A stretch of DNA of 64,000 nucleotides. Origin: Streptomyces sp. CB02058. Lineage in GTDB: Bacteria; Actinomycetota; Actinomycetes; Streptomycetales; Streptomycetaceae. The DNA lies in assembly GCF_001905505.1 (NCBI RefSeq), contig NZ_LIPG01000003.1:1302001-1366000 (forward strand), given 5' to 3'. A program made the translations under genes and the position numbers. The stretch's first letter is position 1, and every line of letters begins with the position of its first letter. This document shows, piece after piece, positions 17,496 through 25,369 of this stretch. The notes under the pieces were generated by a model, which did not search any database, was not told where the DNA came from, and was given only the letters and a program-made list of their open reading frames with translations.

Positions 17496-18282
17496 GCGTG
17501 CCGCCGCAGGAGTCCGTGGTCCAGGTGAACCGGGGCGCACGGCGCTCCAGGAAGGCGGCGACCCCCTCCGCGGTGTCGCCGCTGCCGTGCGCCTGCCGCG
17601 ACCAGTAGGCGTCCCGGTCCTCACGGCCGTCGGCGAACTCCTTGGCGGCGGCCTGCGTCAGCTGCGAGCGCGACGCCAGCACCCGAGCGAAGGCGAGCAC
17701 CCGCTCGTCCAGCCCGCCTGCGGGCAGCACCTCGTCCACCAGCCCCGTGCGCAGCGCGCGCTCGGTGCCGATCAGCTCGCCCGAGAACAGCAGGTACTTC
17801 GCCGCCGCCGGGCCGACCAGCGAGACGAGCCGGCGGGTCGAGGACGACGGATAGACGATCCCGGGCTTGGCCGGGGTGACGCCGAAGGAAGCGCCCTCCT
17901 CCGCGAACCGCAGATCACAGGCGGCCGCGAGCTGGCTGCCGCCGCCCACGCAGTAGCCGCGTACGGCGGCCAGCGTCGGCCGCGGGAAGGCCGCCAGGGC
18001 CTCCTCGGCCCGTACCGCGAGCGCCTGCGGCCTCCCGCCGGGGTCCCGGAGGGAGGAGATGTCCGCGCCCGCGCAGAACGTCTCGCCCGCCCCGGTGAGC
18101 ACCAGGACGCGCACGCCGGGGTCGGCCGCCAGCCCGTCCAGCAGCACGGGCAGGGCCAGCCACATGTCCGCGGTCATGGCGTTGCGCTTGGCGGGGTTGC
18201 TGATGACGACGGTGGCGACCCCGTCCACGACGGTGTGCTCCAGCCGGGGTTCCGTCCGCGCCGCCCGTTCCGTGAGGTCCAT
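17482..18282 (-). CDS. Enoyl-CoA hydratase/isomerase family protein lacking both catalytic glutamates
   Basis: A 266-residue crotonase-fold protein. Oxyanion-hole segments are intact (FCAGADISSLRD and YCVGGGSQLAAACDLRF). The two glutamates used by true enoyl-CoA hydratases appear replaced: GGGCE becomes GGGSQ, and the later PE(I/V) becomes PAKPGIVYPSS. Hydratase activity is therefore doubtful; another crotonase reaction on a CoA thioester is more likely. ATG 18282 is used; an in-frame extension exists but has no clear ribosome binding site. Its end overlaps the convergent PfpI gene. Confidence 0.85.
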   Translation of the reverse strand: MDLTERAARTEPRLEHTVVDGVATVVISNPAKRNAMTADMWLALPVLLDGLAADPGVRVLVLTGAGETFCAGADISSLRDPGGRPQALAVRAEEALAAFPRPTLAAVRGYCVGGGSQLAAACDLRFAEEGASFGVTPAKPGIVYPSSSTRRLVSLVGPAAAKYLLFSGELIGTERALRTGLVDEVLPAGGLDERVLAFARVLASRSQLTQAAAKEFADGREDRDAYWSRQAHGSGDTAEGVAAFLERRAPRFTWTTDSCGGTPTSG

Positions 18283-18362
18283 GCGCCGGATGCTATCCGT
18301 ACGGCTCGAACCTATGATCAAGAAGGGGTCGCCGAGCGAACACGCACCGTGAGGAGCCGTCG

Positions 18363-18977
18363 ATGGCCGGACCCATGACCGACAGCAGAAAGCTCCGCAG
18401 GAGCTTCGGCGGGCTCGTCCTGCTCGGTGCCCTGCTCGTCGTCGCAGGCCTCGTCGGCCTCGTCTACACCGGCGTCGCCACCCTCACCTCGATGATCCTC
18501 TTCGGCTGGCTGCTGCTCGTCGGCGGACTCGTCGGCCTCCTCCACGCCGTCCAGGCACGCGGTACCCCGTACTTCTGGCTGGGCGTGGTGGTCGCCGCGC
18601 TGAACCTCGCCGCGGGCGTCGTCGTCATCCGGCACCCGCACGGCACGGCCGAGGCGCTCACGATGTTCGCCGCGCTGCTCTTCCTCACCGGGGGAGTGTT
18701 CCGGCTGGTCGGCAGTGTCGTCGTACGCGGCCCGCAGTTCGGCTGGACCCTGCTCCAGGGGGCCTTCGGACTGCTGCTGGGCCTGCTGGTCCTCTTCGAC
18801 TGGCCGCACAGCAGCCTCTATGTGCTCGGCTGCTTCTTCTCGCTGGCCCTGCTGTTCGACGGACTCGGGCTGATCGCGATCGGCGTCGGAGGCCGGCACG
18901 TCGTCAGCATGGTGACGGACCAGATGAGGCCTGAAGAAGGTGAGAACCAGATGACGCCTGAAGAAGGTGAGAAGTAG
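18363..18977 (+). CDS. HdeD family membrane protein (DUF308)
   Basis: A 204-residue integral membrane protein with about six hydrophobic helices in pairs (FGGLVLLGALLVVAGLVGLV, ILFGWLLLVGGLVGLLHAV and so on), matching the HdeD/DUF308 acid-resistance family. The start is ATG 18363. The hydrophilic C-terminus ends in a tandem repeat, QMRPEEGEN then QMTPEEGEK, encoded by a 27-nt direct repeat. The exact function is unknown; a structural or stress role in the membrane is usually assumed. Confidence 0.85.
   Translation: MAGPMTDSRKLRRSFGGLVLLGALLVVAGLVGLVYTGVATLTSMILFGWLLLVGGLVGLLHAVQARGTPYFWLGVVVAALNLAAGVVVIRHPHGTAEALTMFAALLFLTGGVFRLVGSVVVRGPQFGWTLLQGAFGLLLGLLVLFDWPHSSLYVLGCFFSLALLFDGLGLIAIGVGGRHVVSMVTDQMRPEEGENQMTPEEGEK
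18924..18977 (+). repeat. 27-nt tandem duplication at the 3' end of the HdeD gene
   Basis: Two near-identical 27-nt units, each beginning CAGATGA and ending GAAGGTGAGAA, encode QM(R/T)PEEGE(N/K). They form the last 18 codons and look like a recent in-frame duplication. Confidence 0.7.
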
Positions 18978-19086
18978 TCCATCCTCCTGACGCGGACATA
19001 CCCACTCGGTCAAATTGCTTCCATAAGAAGCCACTTGCGATCAGCGTCGCAGTCCGGACCATCCCGTTCCCGACACTCATTACCCG

Positions 19087-19581
19087 ATGGTCAGTGACGT
19101 GCGAGTCGAGAGCGGGTGCCGGTCTATGGAGAGCCGCGGGAGTGTTCCGGCCCGACCGGTGTCGTACGAGGGAGTGTGGCGCTTCACGGCCCCCGCCGTC
19201 GACGCCTCGGTGCCCCAGGCCCGGCACGCGGTACGGGACCTGATCGACCGGCAGGCGGTGCCCGTCGAGGACGACATCCTCCAGGGGCTGCTGCTGATCG
19301 TGTCCGAGCTGGTCACCAACGCGGTCCGGCACGCGGCGCTGCTCTCGCCCGAGCTGGCCGTCGAGGTGGCCATCGGGGCGGAGTGGATCAGAGTGTCCGT
19401 CGAGGACAACCACCCCTACCGCCCCACGGCCCTGGTCACCGACTACGGACAGACCGGGGGCCGGGGGCTGCTGCTCGTACGCGAGATCACCGCCGAGGCG
19501 GGCGGGGTCTGCGACGTGGAGCACACGGCGGGCGGAGGCAAGATCATCTGGGCGGCGCTGCCCCTGGAGACGCAGCTCTGA
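19087..19581 (+). CDS. ATP-binding protein, RsbW-like anti-sigma/kinase domain
   Basis: A 164-residue HATPase_c protein of the type abundant in Streptomyces. The N-box is SELVTNAVRHA, the G1 region is VSVEDNHPYRP, and the G2 box is GGRGLLLVREI. The G1 D-x-G motif is degenerate (EDN), as in many of these proteins. Likely a serine-protein kinase or anti-sigma/anti-anti-sigma switch component, although no sigma factor or antagonist gene is adjacent. The start is uncertain: ATG 19087 has no ribosome binding site, and ATG 19126 (MESRGS) is the alternative. Confidence 0.8.
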   Translation: MVSDVRVESGCRSMESRGSVPARPVSYEGVWRFTAPAVDASVPQARHAVRDLIDRQAVPVEDDILQGLLLIVSELVTNAVRHAALLSPELAVEVAIGAEWIRVSVEDNHPYRPTALVTDYGQTGGRGLLLVREITAEAGGVCDVEHTAGGGKIIWAALPLETQL

Positions 19582-19605
19582 CCGCCCCCTGCGAGATGCC
19601 CGGCC

Positions 19606-20199
19606 TCACCAGCCCGCGGACGGACCCGTCAGCTCCCTGATCGCCGGCCGCGCCGCGTCCAGGACGGTCATGAACCAGGCCGAGAACGGTGCGGCGGCGT
19701 GCCGTTCCGCGAGCTCGGCGGCGCTCACGAAGGCCGTCTCGCCGACCTCCTCCGCGTCCGGCCGCAGCTGCTCCTGGGCCAGCCCGACGAACAGGTGGTT
19801 GAACTCCTGCTCCACCAGCCCCGACACCGGGTCGGGGTGGTTGTAGCGGACCGTGCCGGCGGCGGCGAGCAGCGAGGGCGAGATCCCCAGCTCCTCGTAC
19901 GTGCGCCGGGCCGCGGCGGCGAACGGGGCCTCACCCGGGTACGGGTGGCCGCAGCAGGTGTTCGACCACACGCCGGGGGAGTGGTACTTGCCGAGCGCCC
20001 GGCGCTGGAGCAGCAGCCGTCCCTGCTCGTCGAAGAGGAAGACGGAGAACGCCCGGTGCAGCTGACCGGGGGCCTGGTGAGCCGCGAGCTTCTCCGCGGT
20101 GCCGATGGTGGTGCCGTTCTCGTCGACCAGTTCGAGCATGATCGCGTCTGCTGTTCCGTTCGACGAGCTGTGCGCCGCGGTTGCTGGTGTGCTCGGCAT
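19606..20199 (-). CDS. idi: Isopentenyl-diphosphate delta-isomerase, type 1
   Basis: Interconverts isopentenyl and dimethylallyl diphosphate, balancing precursors for the hopanoid operon about 10 kb downstream. A 197-residue Nudix-fold enzyme with family motifs HRAFSVFLFDEQGRLLLQRR, WSNTCCGHPYPGE (metal and active-site Cys) and RRTYEELGI (Nudix-like Glu cluster). ATG 20199 follows AAGGATGGGT. Position and orientation match what I recall for idi (SCO6750) in S. coelicolor. Confidence 0.95.
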   Translation of the reverse strand: MPSTPATAAHSSSNGTADAIMLELVDENGTTIGTAEKLAAHQAPGQLHRAFSVFLFDEQGRLLLQRRALGKYHSPGVWSNTCCGHPYPGEAPFAAAARRTYEELGISPSLLAAAGTVRYNHPDPVSGLVEQEFNHLFVGLAQEQLRPDAEEVGETAFVSAAELAERHAAAPFSAWFMTVLDAARPAIRELTGPSAGW

Positions 20200-20471
20200 A
20201 CCCATCCTTCGCTTTGGTTCCCGGCCTCGTGCGCCGGACCCCTCGAGTGCGGTCAAGTCTGCCGTACAAAAGCCGCCTGTCCGTACTTCGGGTGCGGGCA
20301 TGTCCGCCCCGCCGTGTCCCGGAGAGGGGGCTGCGCGGACACCGCGTCGGAGTCCGGGGCCTCCGGGCAGTGGATCATGCCCACCGGGACCCGCGCGGAA
20401 TCCCCGGCGCACTCCCGCCCCGCCGGGAACCACCGAGCCCGGCGGCGGCGGGCCCGGGCCGTCGAGGCGGC

Positions 20472-21413
20472 TCAGTGGCAGAGCCGCGCCTCGTGCTCGG
20501 CGTGCCCGCTGGGCTCCAGCTGGAAGGTGCAGTGCTCCACGTCGAAGTGGTGGCCCAGGCAGCCCTGGAGGTCGTGCAGGAGCTTCTCGTGCCCGATCGA
20601 GTCCAGCATCTCCTGGTGCACGACCACATGGGCGGAGAGCACCGGCATGCCCGACGTGATCGTCCAGGCGTGCAGGTCGTGGACGTCCAGCACACCGGGC
20701 AGCGCCGTGATGTGGGCACGCACCTCGTCCATGTCGACGCCCTTGGGGGCCGACTCCAGGAGTACGTCGAGCGTCTCCCGCAGCAGCTTGACCGTGCGGG
20801 GCACGATCATGAGGCCGATCAGCAGCGAGGCGATGGGGTCGGCGGCCTGCCAGCCGGTGGCCATGATGATGCCCGCGGACACCAGCACCGTCACCGAGCC
20901 CAGGGTGTCCGCGACGACCTCCAGATAGGCCCCCCGCACATTGAGGCTGTCCCGCTGCCCGCGCATCAGCAGGGAGAGCGAGACCACGTTGGCGACCAGC
21001 CCGACGGCGGCGAACGCGATGGCCAGGCCGCCCCTGGTCTCGGCCGGGGTGATGAAGCGGTCGACGGCCTCGAAGACCAGATAGCCGCCGACGCCCAGGA
21101 GCAGCAGACAGTTGGCGAGCGCGGCGAGGATCTCGGCGCGGGCGTAACCGAAGGTGCGGTTGGGGCCCGCCGGCCGGTTGGCGAAGTGGATCGCCAGCAG
21201 CGCCATGCCCAGGCCCAGCGCGTCGGTCGCCATGTGCGCGGCGTCCGCGATCAGGGCGAGCGAGTCGGCGAGCAGCCCGCCGACGATCTCCATGACCATG
21301 ACGCCGAGCGTGATGCCGAGGGCGACCCGGAGCCGGCCCCGGTACGCGGCGGCCGCCGTCCCCGTCGGGGGCGGCCCTCCGTGCGTATGACCGTGATCGT
21401 GGCCAGCCCCCAT
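20472..21413 (-). CDS. Cation diffusion facilitator (CzcD/ZitB-like metal exporter)
   Basis: Proton-coupled efflux of divalent metal, 313 residues, six membrane segments. A His-rich N-terminus (HDHGHTH) and a C-terminal cytoplasmic domain (VHDLHAWTITSG, then HHFDVEH) are typical. The membrane metal site reads HMATD in segment 2 and EVVAD in segment 5; in ZitB-type zinc exporters the latter is HxxxD. So the metal may be zinc or another ion. ATG 21413 with CGGAGG upstream. A possible palindromic metal-regulator site lies about 105 bp upstream. Confidence 0.9.
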   Translation of the reverse strand: MGAGHDHGHTHGGPPPTGTAAAAYRGRLRVALGITLGVMVMEIVGGLLADSLALIADAAHMATDALGLGMALLAIHFANRPAGPNRTFGYARAEILAALANCLLLLGVGGYLVFEAVDRFITPAETRGGLAIAFAAVGLVANVVSLSLLMRGQRDSLNVRGAYLEVVADTLGSVTVLVSAGIIMATGWQAADPIASLLIGLMIVPRTVKLLRETLDVLLESAPKGVDMDEVRAHITALPGVLDVHDLHAWTITSGMPVLSAHVVVHQEMLDSIGHEKLLHDLQGCLGHHFDVEHCTFQLEPSGHAEHEARLCH

Positions 21414-21517
21414 GAGAACGCCTCCGGATAACGCGTCGTAAGCCTCGGACAGCTCGGACGCACCTCGCCCGACGCCGCCAGTGAACTACGGGTGCGGGGT
21501 ACGGGGCAACACGGTAC

Positions 21518-21532
21518 TGAACACCGTTGTCA
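21518..21532. promoter_or_regulatory. Weak palindrome upstream of the metal exporter gene
   Basis: TGAACACCGTTGTCA has the overall TGA...TCA layout of Fur/Zur-family boxes, but only about 10 of 15 positions are symmetric. A tentative operator for the cation exporter gene. Confidence 0.25.
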
Positions 21533-21535
21533 TAG

Positions 21536-21569
21536 TCTCTGACCTGCGGAAACGTCCGCAGGTCAGAGA
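21536..21569. terminator. Terminator hairpin downstream of galE
   Basis: A perfect 15-bp stem (TCTCTGACCTGCGGA, AACG loop, and its complement), 20 bp past the galE stop on the minus strand. It separates galE from the cation exporter gene. Confidence 0.75.
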
Positions 21570-21588
21570 GCCGGAGGCAGCAGCTCCG

Positions 21589-22575
21589 TCACCGTGCGGC
21601 GCGGACCTCCGGGTGGCGCAGGCACCAGCCCTCCCAGGCCGACTCCACCATCTCGCGCATCCCGCGCCGTGCCGTCCAGCCCAGCTCCTCGGTCATCCGG
21701 GAGGCCGAAGCGACCGCCCTGGCCGCGTCCCCGGGCCTGCGCGGCTCGACCACGGGCTCGACGGGCCTGCCGGTGACCTCGGCCACCAGCTCGGCCAGCC
21801 GACGCACCGAGACGCCCTCGCCCCGGCCGATGTTCACGGTGAGATCGCCGCCGTCCGCGTCCTTGTCGAGCTGCCGGGCGACCGCGAGATGCGCGTCCGC
21901 GAGATCGGCCACATGGATGTAGTCGCGGACGCAGGTGCCGTCGGGCGTCGGGTAGTCGTCACCGAAGATCCGGGGCGCCTCCCCCCGCGTCAGCCGGTCG
22001 AAGAACATCGGTACGACGTTGAAGACGCCCGTGTCGGCCAGCTCGGGCTCCGCCGCCCCCGCCACGTTGAAGTACCGCAGACAGGCCGTCGAGATGCCGT
22101 GCGCCCTGCCCGTGGCGCGCACCAGCCACTCACCGGCGAGCTTGGTCTCGCCGTACGGGTTGATCGGCGCGCACGGCGTGTCCTCGGTGATGAGCTCCAC
22201 GTCCGGCACGCCGTACACCGCGGCCGACGAGGAGAAGAGGAACCGCCGGACCCCGGCCGCGACCACGGCCTCCAGCAGCACCGCGAGCCCCGACACGTTC
22301 TCCCGGTAGTAGAGCAGCGGCTTCTCGACCGATTCGCCGACCTGCTTCTTCGCCGCGAGATGCACCACACCCGAGACGGAGTGCTCGGCCAGTACCCGGT
22401 CGAGCACCGGGCGGTCGGACGCCGAACCGCGCACCAGGGTGATGCCCTCCGGCAGCCGCTCCTCGACGCCCGTAGAGATGTCGTCGAGCACGACGACTCT
22501 TTCCCCGGCCGCGGTCATGGCCTTCGCCACATGTGCCCCGATGTAACCGGCCCCGCCTGTGATCAACCACGTCAT
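21589..22575 (-). CDS. galE: UDP-glucose 4-epimerase
   Basis: Interconverts UDP-glucose and UDP-galactose. A 328-residue extended short-chain dehydrogenase with NAD-binding GGAGYIG at the N-terminus, FSSSAAVYG carrying the catalytic Ser, YGETK (Tyr/Lys) and the sugar-binding YFNVAGA and VRDYIHVADL segments. ATG 22575. The neighbouring surface-polymer operon diverges from it and could use its product. A strong terminator follows. Confidence 0.93.
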   Translation of the reverse strand: MTWLITGGAGYIGAHVAKAMTAAGERVVVLDDISTGVEERLPEGITLVRGSASDRPVLDRVLAEHSVSGVVHLAAKKQVGESVEKPLLYYRENVSGLAVLLEAVVAAGVRRFLFSSSAAVYGVPDVELITEDTPCAPINPYGETKLAGEWLVRATGRAHGISTACLRYFNVAGAAEPELADTGVFNVVPMFFDRLTRGEAPRIFGDDYPTPDGTCVRDYIHVADLADAHLAVARQLDKDADGGDLTVNIGRGEGVSVRRLAELVAEVTGRPVEPVVEPRRPGDAARAVASASRMTEELGWTARRGMREMVESAWEGWCLRHPEVRAAR

Positions 22576-22802
22576 ACGCGTCAGCTTATGCGCTGCGCGG
22601 ACGCGGTTTGTGGGGTGAGGCGTTGATCGACGATGATGATCGCGAACGGCGCCGCATCATGGCCGGTTCGCCCGAACGGAGCACAAACGGGCGGTGAACT
22701 CGGTCTTCCGTTCATCCGATAGCCTCAGCCGACGTGCCGCCGGCCCACCCCCGGGCCGCACTGTCGCGCGCCGTTCCCGTCAGCGCCAAGGAGTGAGTTC
22801 GT

Positions 22803-24635
22803 CTGTCGACCGCCATCCTCTCCGGTGCGCCGGTACCCGGATCGTCGCTCGAGGACGATCTGAGGTCACTCGGCTTCGACGTGACCGCCGCAGCCGACGC
22901 CTCCGAGGCCGCCGAGCTGCTCGCCGCGGTCCCCGCGAGCAGGCGCGTCGCGCTCGTGGACCCACGTTTCGTCGGCCATGTCCACGCCCTCAGGCTCGGA
23001 CTCACCGACCCCCGCTTCGCAGCGGCCGCGATCCCCGGCGCGCTCACCGCGCAGCCCGAGGCGCGCCCCGCGCTGCTCCGGGCCCTGCGCAGGGCCGTCG
23101 TCGCGGTCGGCGCGGGGAGCCCCGTCGCGCCGCCCGGCGCCGAACCCGTCACCGAGGACCGCACCGTGCCCGGCCGGCTGGCCGTGGCGCTGGACGCGGA
23201 GGGCACCCATGTGCAGCGGCCCGAGCTCGGTTCGCTCACGGCGGCGGTGCCCACAGGACCCGAGGAGCGGGTCGCCGCCAGGGCCGCCGTCGACGCCGTC
23301 GACGACGAGGCCGTACGGCTGCGCAGCGCGGTGAAGGCCCACGACGGCTTCTTCACCACGTTCTTCATCAGCCCGTACTCCCGCTACATCGCCCGCTGGT
23401 GCGCCCGCCGGGGCCTCACCCCCAACCAGGTCACCACCGCCTCGCTGATCACCGCGCTCATCGCGGCGGGCAGCGCGGCGACCGGCACCCGCGGCGGCTA
23501 CATCGCGGCCGGAGTGCTCCTGCTCCTCTCCTTCGTCCTGGACTGCACCGACGGGCAGCTCGCCCGCTACTCGCTCCAGTACTCGACGATGGGTGCCTGG
23601 CTGGACGCCACCTTCGACCGGGCCAAGGAGTACGCGTACTACGCGGGCCTCGCGCTCGGCGCCGCCCGTGGTGGTGACGACGTGTGGGTGCTCGCGCTCG
23701 GCGCGATGGTGCTCCAGGCGTGCCGCCATGTCGTGGACTTCTCGTTCAACGAGGCCAACCACGACGCGGTGTCCAACACGAGCCCGACGGCCGCGCTCTC
23801 CGACAAGCTCGACAGCGTCGGCTGGACGGTGTGGCTGCGCCGGATGATAGTGCTGCCCATCGGCGAACGATGGGCCATGATCGCCGTGCTGACCGCCGTG
23901 ACCACGCCCCGCGTCGTCTTCTACGCCCTGCTCGTCGGCTGCGCCCTGGCCGCCTGCTACACCACGGCGGGCCGGCTGCTGCGCTCGCTGACGCGCAAGG
24001 CCCAGCGCACCGACCGCGCCGCGGGCGCACTCGCCGACCTCGCCGACTCCGGACCGCTCGCCGAGGCCGTCGCCGCCGTGCTGCGGCGTCCGGGCGGTGG
24101 CTTCACGGCCCCGTTCCTGGCGTTCGCCGGTGCGGCCGTGCTGGTCGCCGCGGCCCTGTTCGCCCCGTACGGCAGCTGGCTGACCGTGGGCGCGGCGGTG
24201 CTCTACGCGGTCGTCTCCGGCCTCGCCGTGTCACGTCCGCTCAAGGGCGCGCTCGACTGGCTCGTACCCCCGGTGTTCCGGGCCGCCGAATACTGCACGG
24301 TCCTCGTGCTGGCGGCCCGCAGCGACGTCCCGCACGCCGTTCCCGCGGCATTCGGCCTGGTTTCTGCGGTCGCCTACCATCACTACGACACGGTGTACCG
24401 CATCCGGGGAGGCACCGGAGCGCCGCCCAGGTGGCTGGTGCGCACCATCGGCGGGCACGAGGGCCGGACCCTGGCCGTGACCGTACTCGCCGCTCTGCTG
24501 ACCAGCGGTTCAGGATTTACCACGGCACTCACCGCCCTCGCGGCGGCCGTGGCTCTGGTGGTGCTCGTGGAGTCCATCCGCTTCTGGGTGTCCTCCTCGG
24601 CGCCCGCAGTACACGACGAAGGAGAACTCGCATGA
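22803..24635 (+). CDS. DUF5941 / CDP-alcohol phosphatidyltransferase membrane protein, apparent CTG start
   Basis: First gene of a seven-gene operon, about 610 residues. Residues 1-~170 form a soluble DUF5941-like domain (STAILSGAPVPGSSLEDDL). A membrane CDP-alcohol phosphotransferase domain follows with the complete motif: D247, D250-G251, A254-R255, G264, D268 and D272. A further block of helices fills the C-terminal half. It should transfer a phospho-alcohol from a CDP-activated donor. The conserved N-terminus is reached only from CTG 22803, with AAGGAG 9 nt upstream; the first in-frame GTG, at 22881, would cut it off. The stop overlaps the next ATG (ATGA). Confidence 0.85.
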   Translation: MSTAILSGAPVPGSSLEDDLRSLGFDVTAAADASEAAELLAAVPASRRVALVDPRFVGHVHALRLGLTDPRFAAAAIPGALTAQPEARPALLRALRRAVVAVGAGSPVAPPGAEPVTEDRTVPGRLAVALDAEGTHVQRPELGSLTAAVPTGPEERVAARAAVDAVDDEAVRLRSAVKAHDGFFTTFFISPYSRYIARWCARRGLTPNQVTTASLITALIAAGSAATGTRGGYIAAGVLLLLSFVLDCTDGQLARYSLQYSTMGAWLDATFDRAKEYAYYAGLALGAARGGDDVWVLALGAMVLQACRHVVDFSFNEANHDAVSNTSPTAALSDKLDSVGWTVWLRRMIVLPIGERWAMIAVLTAVTTPRVVFYALLVGCALAACYTTAGRLLRSLTRKAQRTDRAAGALADLADSGPLAEAVAAVLRRPGGGFTAPFLAFAGAAVLVAAALFAPYGSWLTVGAAVLYAVVSGLAVSRPLKGALDWLVPPVFRAAEYCTVLVLAARSDVPHAVPAAFGLVSAVAYHHYDTVYRIRGGTGAPPRWLVRTIGGHEGRTLAVTVLAALLTSGSGFTTALTALAAAVALVVLVESIRFWVSSSAPAVHDEGELA

Positions 24636-25369
24636 TCGGCCTCGTACTGGCTGCCGGTGCCGGACGCCGTCTGCGTCCCTACACGGACACGCTGCCCAAG
24701 GCCCTGGTGCCCGTGGACGGCGAGAAGACGGTCCTGGACCTGACGCTGGCCAACTTCGCCGAGGTCGGGCTCACCGAGGTCGCGGTCGTCGTCGGCTACC
24801 GCAAGGAGGCCGTCTACGCCCGCAAGGCCGAGTTCGAGGCCACGTACGGCGTGACGCTGACGCTGATCGACAACGACAAGGCCGAGGAGTGGAACAACGC
24901 CTACTCCCTCTGGTGCGCCCGTGAGGTCCTGAAGAAGGGCGTCATCCTCGCCAACGGCGACACCGTGCACCCGGTCTCCGTCGAGAAGACCCTCCTGGAC
25001 GCGCGCGGCAAGGGCCAGAAGATCATCCTCGCCCTCGACACGGTGAAGAGCCTCGCCGACGAGGAGATGAAGGTCATCACCGAGGACGGCAAGGGCGTCC
25101 GCCGGATCACCAAGCTCATGGACCCGGCCACCGCGACCGGCGAGTACATCGGCGTCACGCTCATCGAGCCCGAGGCCGCCGAGGAGCTCGCCGACGCCCT
25201 GAAGGCCACCTTCGAGCGCGACCCCGACCTCTACTACGAGGACGGCTACCAGGAGCTGGTGAACCGCGGCTTCACGGTCGACGTGGCGCCCATCGGCGAG
25301 GTGACGTGGGTGGAGATCGACAACCACGACGACCTCGCCAGGGGCAGGGAGATCGCGTGCCGGTACTGA
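24632..25369 (+). CDS. Nucleotidyltransferase (phosphocholine-cytidylyltransferase-like)
   Basis: A 245-residue sugar/alcohol-phosphate nucleotidyltransferase. The NTP-binding signature GLVLAAGAGRRLRPYTDTLPK is at the N-terminus; ANGDTVHPV and the later VEIDNHDDL supply metal-binding acidic residues. Predicted to couple CTP, or another NTP, to a phospho-alcohol for the two CDP-alcohol phosphotransferases beside it. ATG 24632 overlaps the stop of the preceding gene, and its own 3' end overlaps the dehydrogenase gene by 13 nt, so expression is coupled. Confidence 0.9.
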   Translation: MIGLVLAAGAGRRLRPYTDTLPKALVPVDGEKTVLDLTLANFAEVGLTEVAVVVGYRKEAVYARKAEFEATYGVTLTLIDNDKAEEWNNAYSLWCAREVLKKGVILANGDTVHPVSVEKTLLDARGKGQKIILALDTVKSLADEEMKVITEDGKGVRRITKLMDPATATGEYIGVTLIEPEAAEELADALKATFERDPDLYYEDGYQELVNRGFTVDVAPIGEVTWVEIDNHDDLARGREIACRY

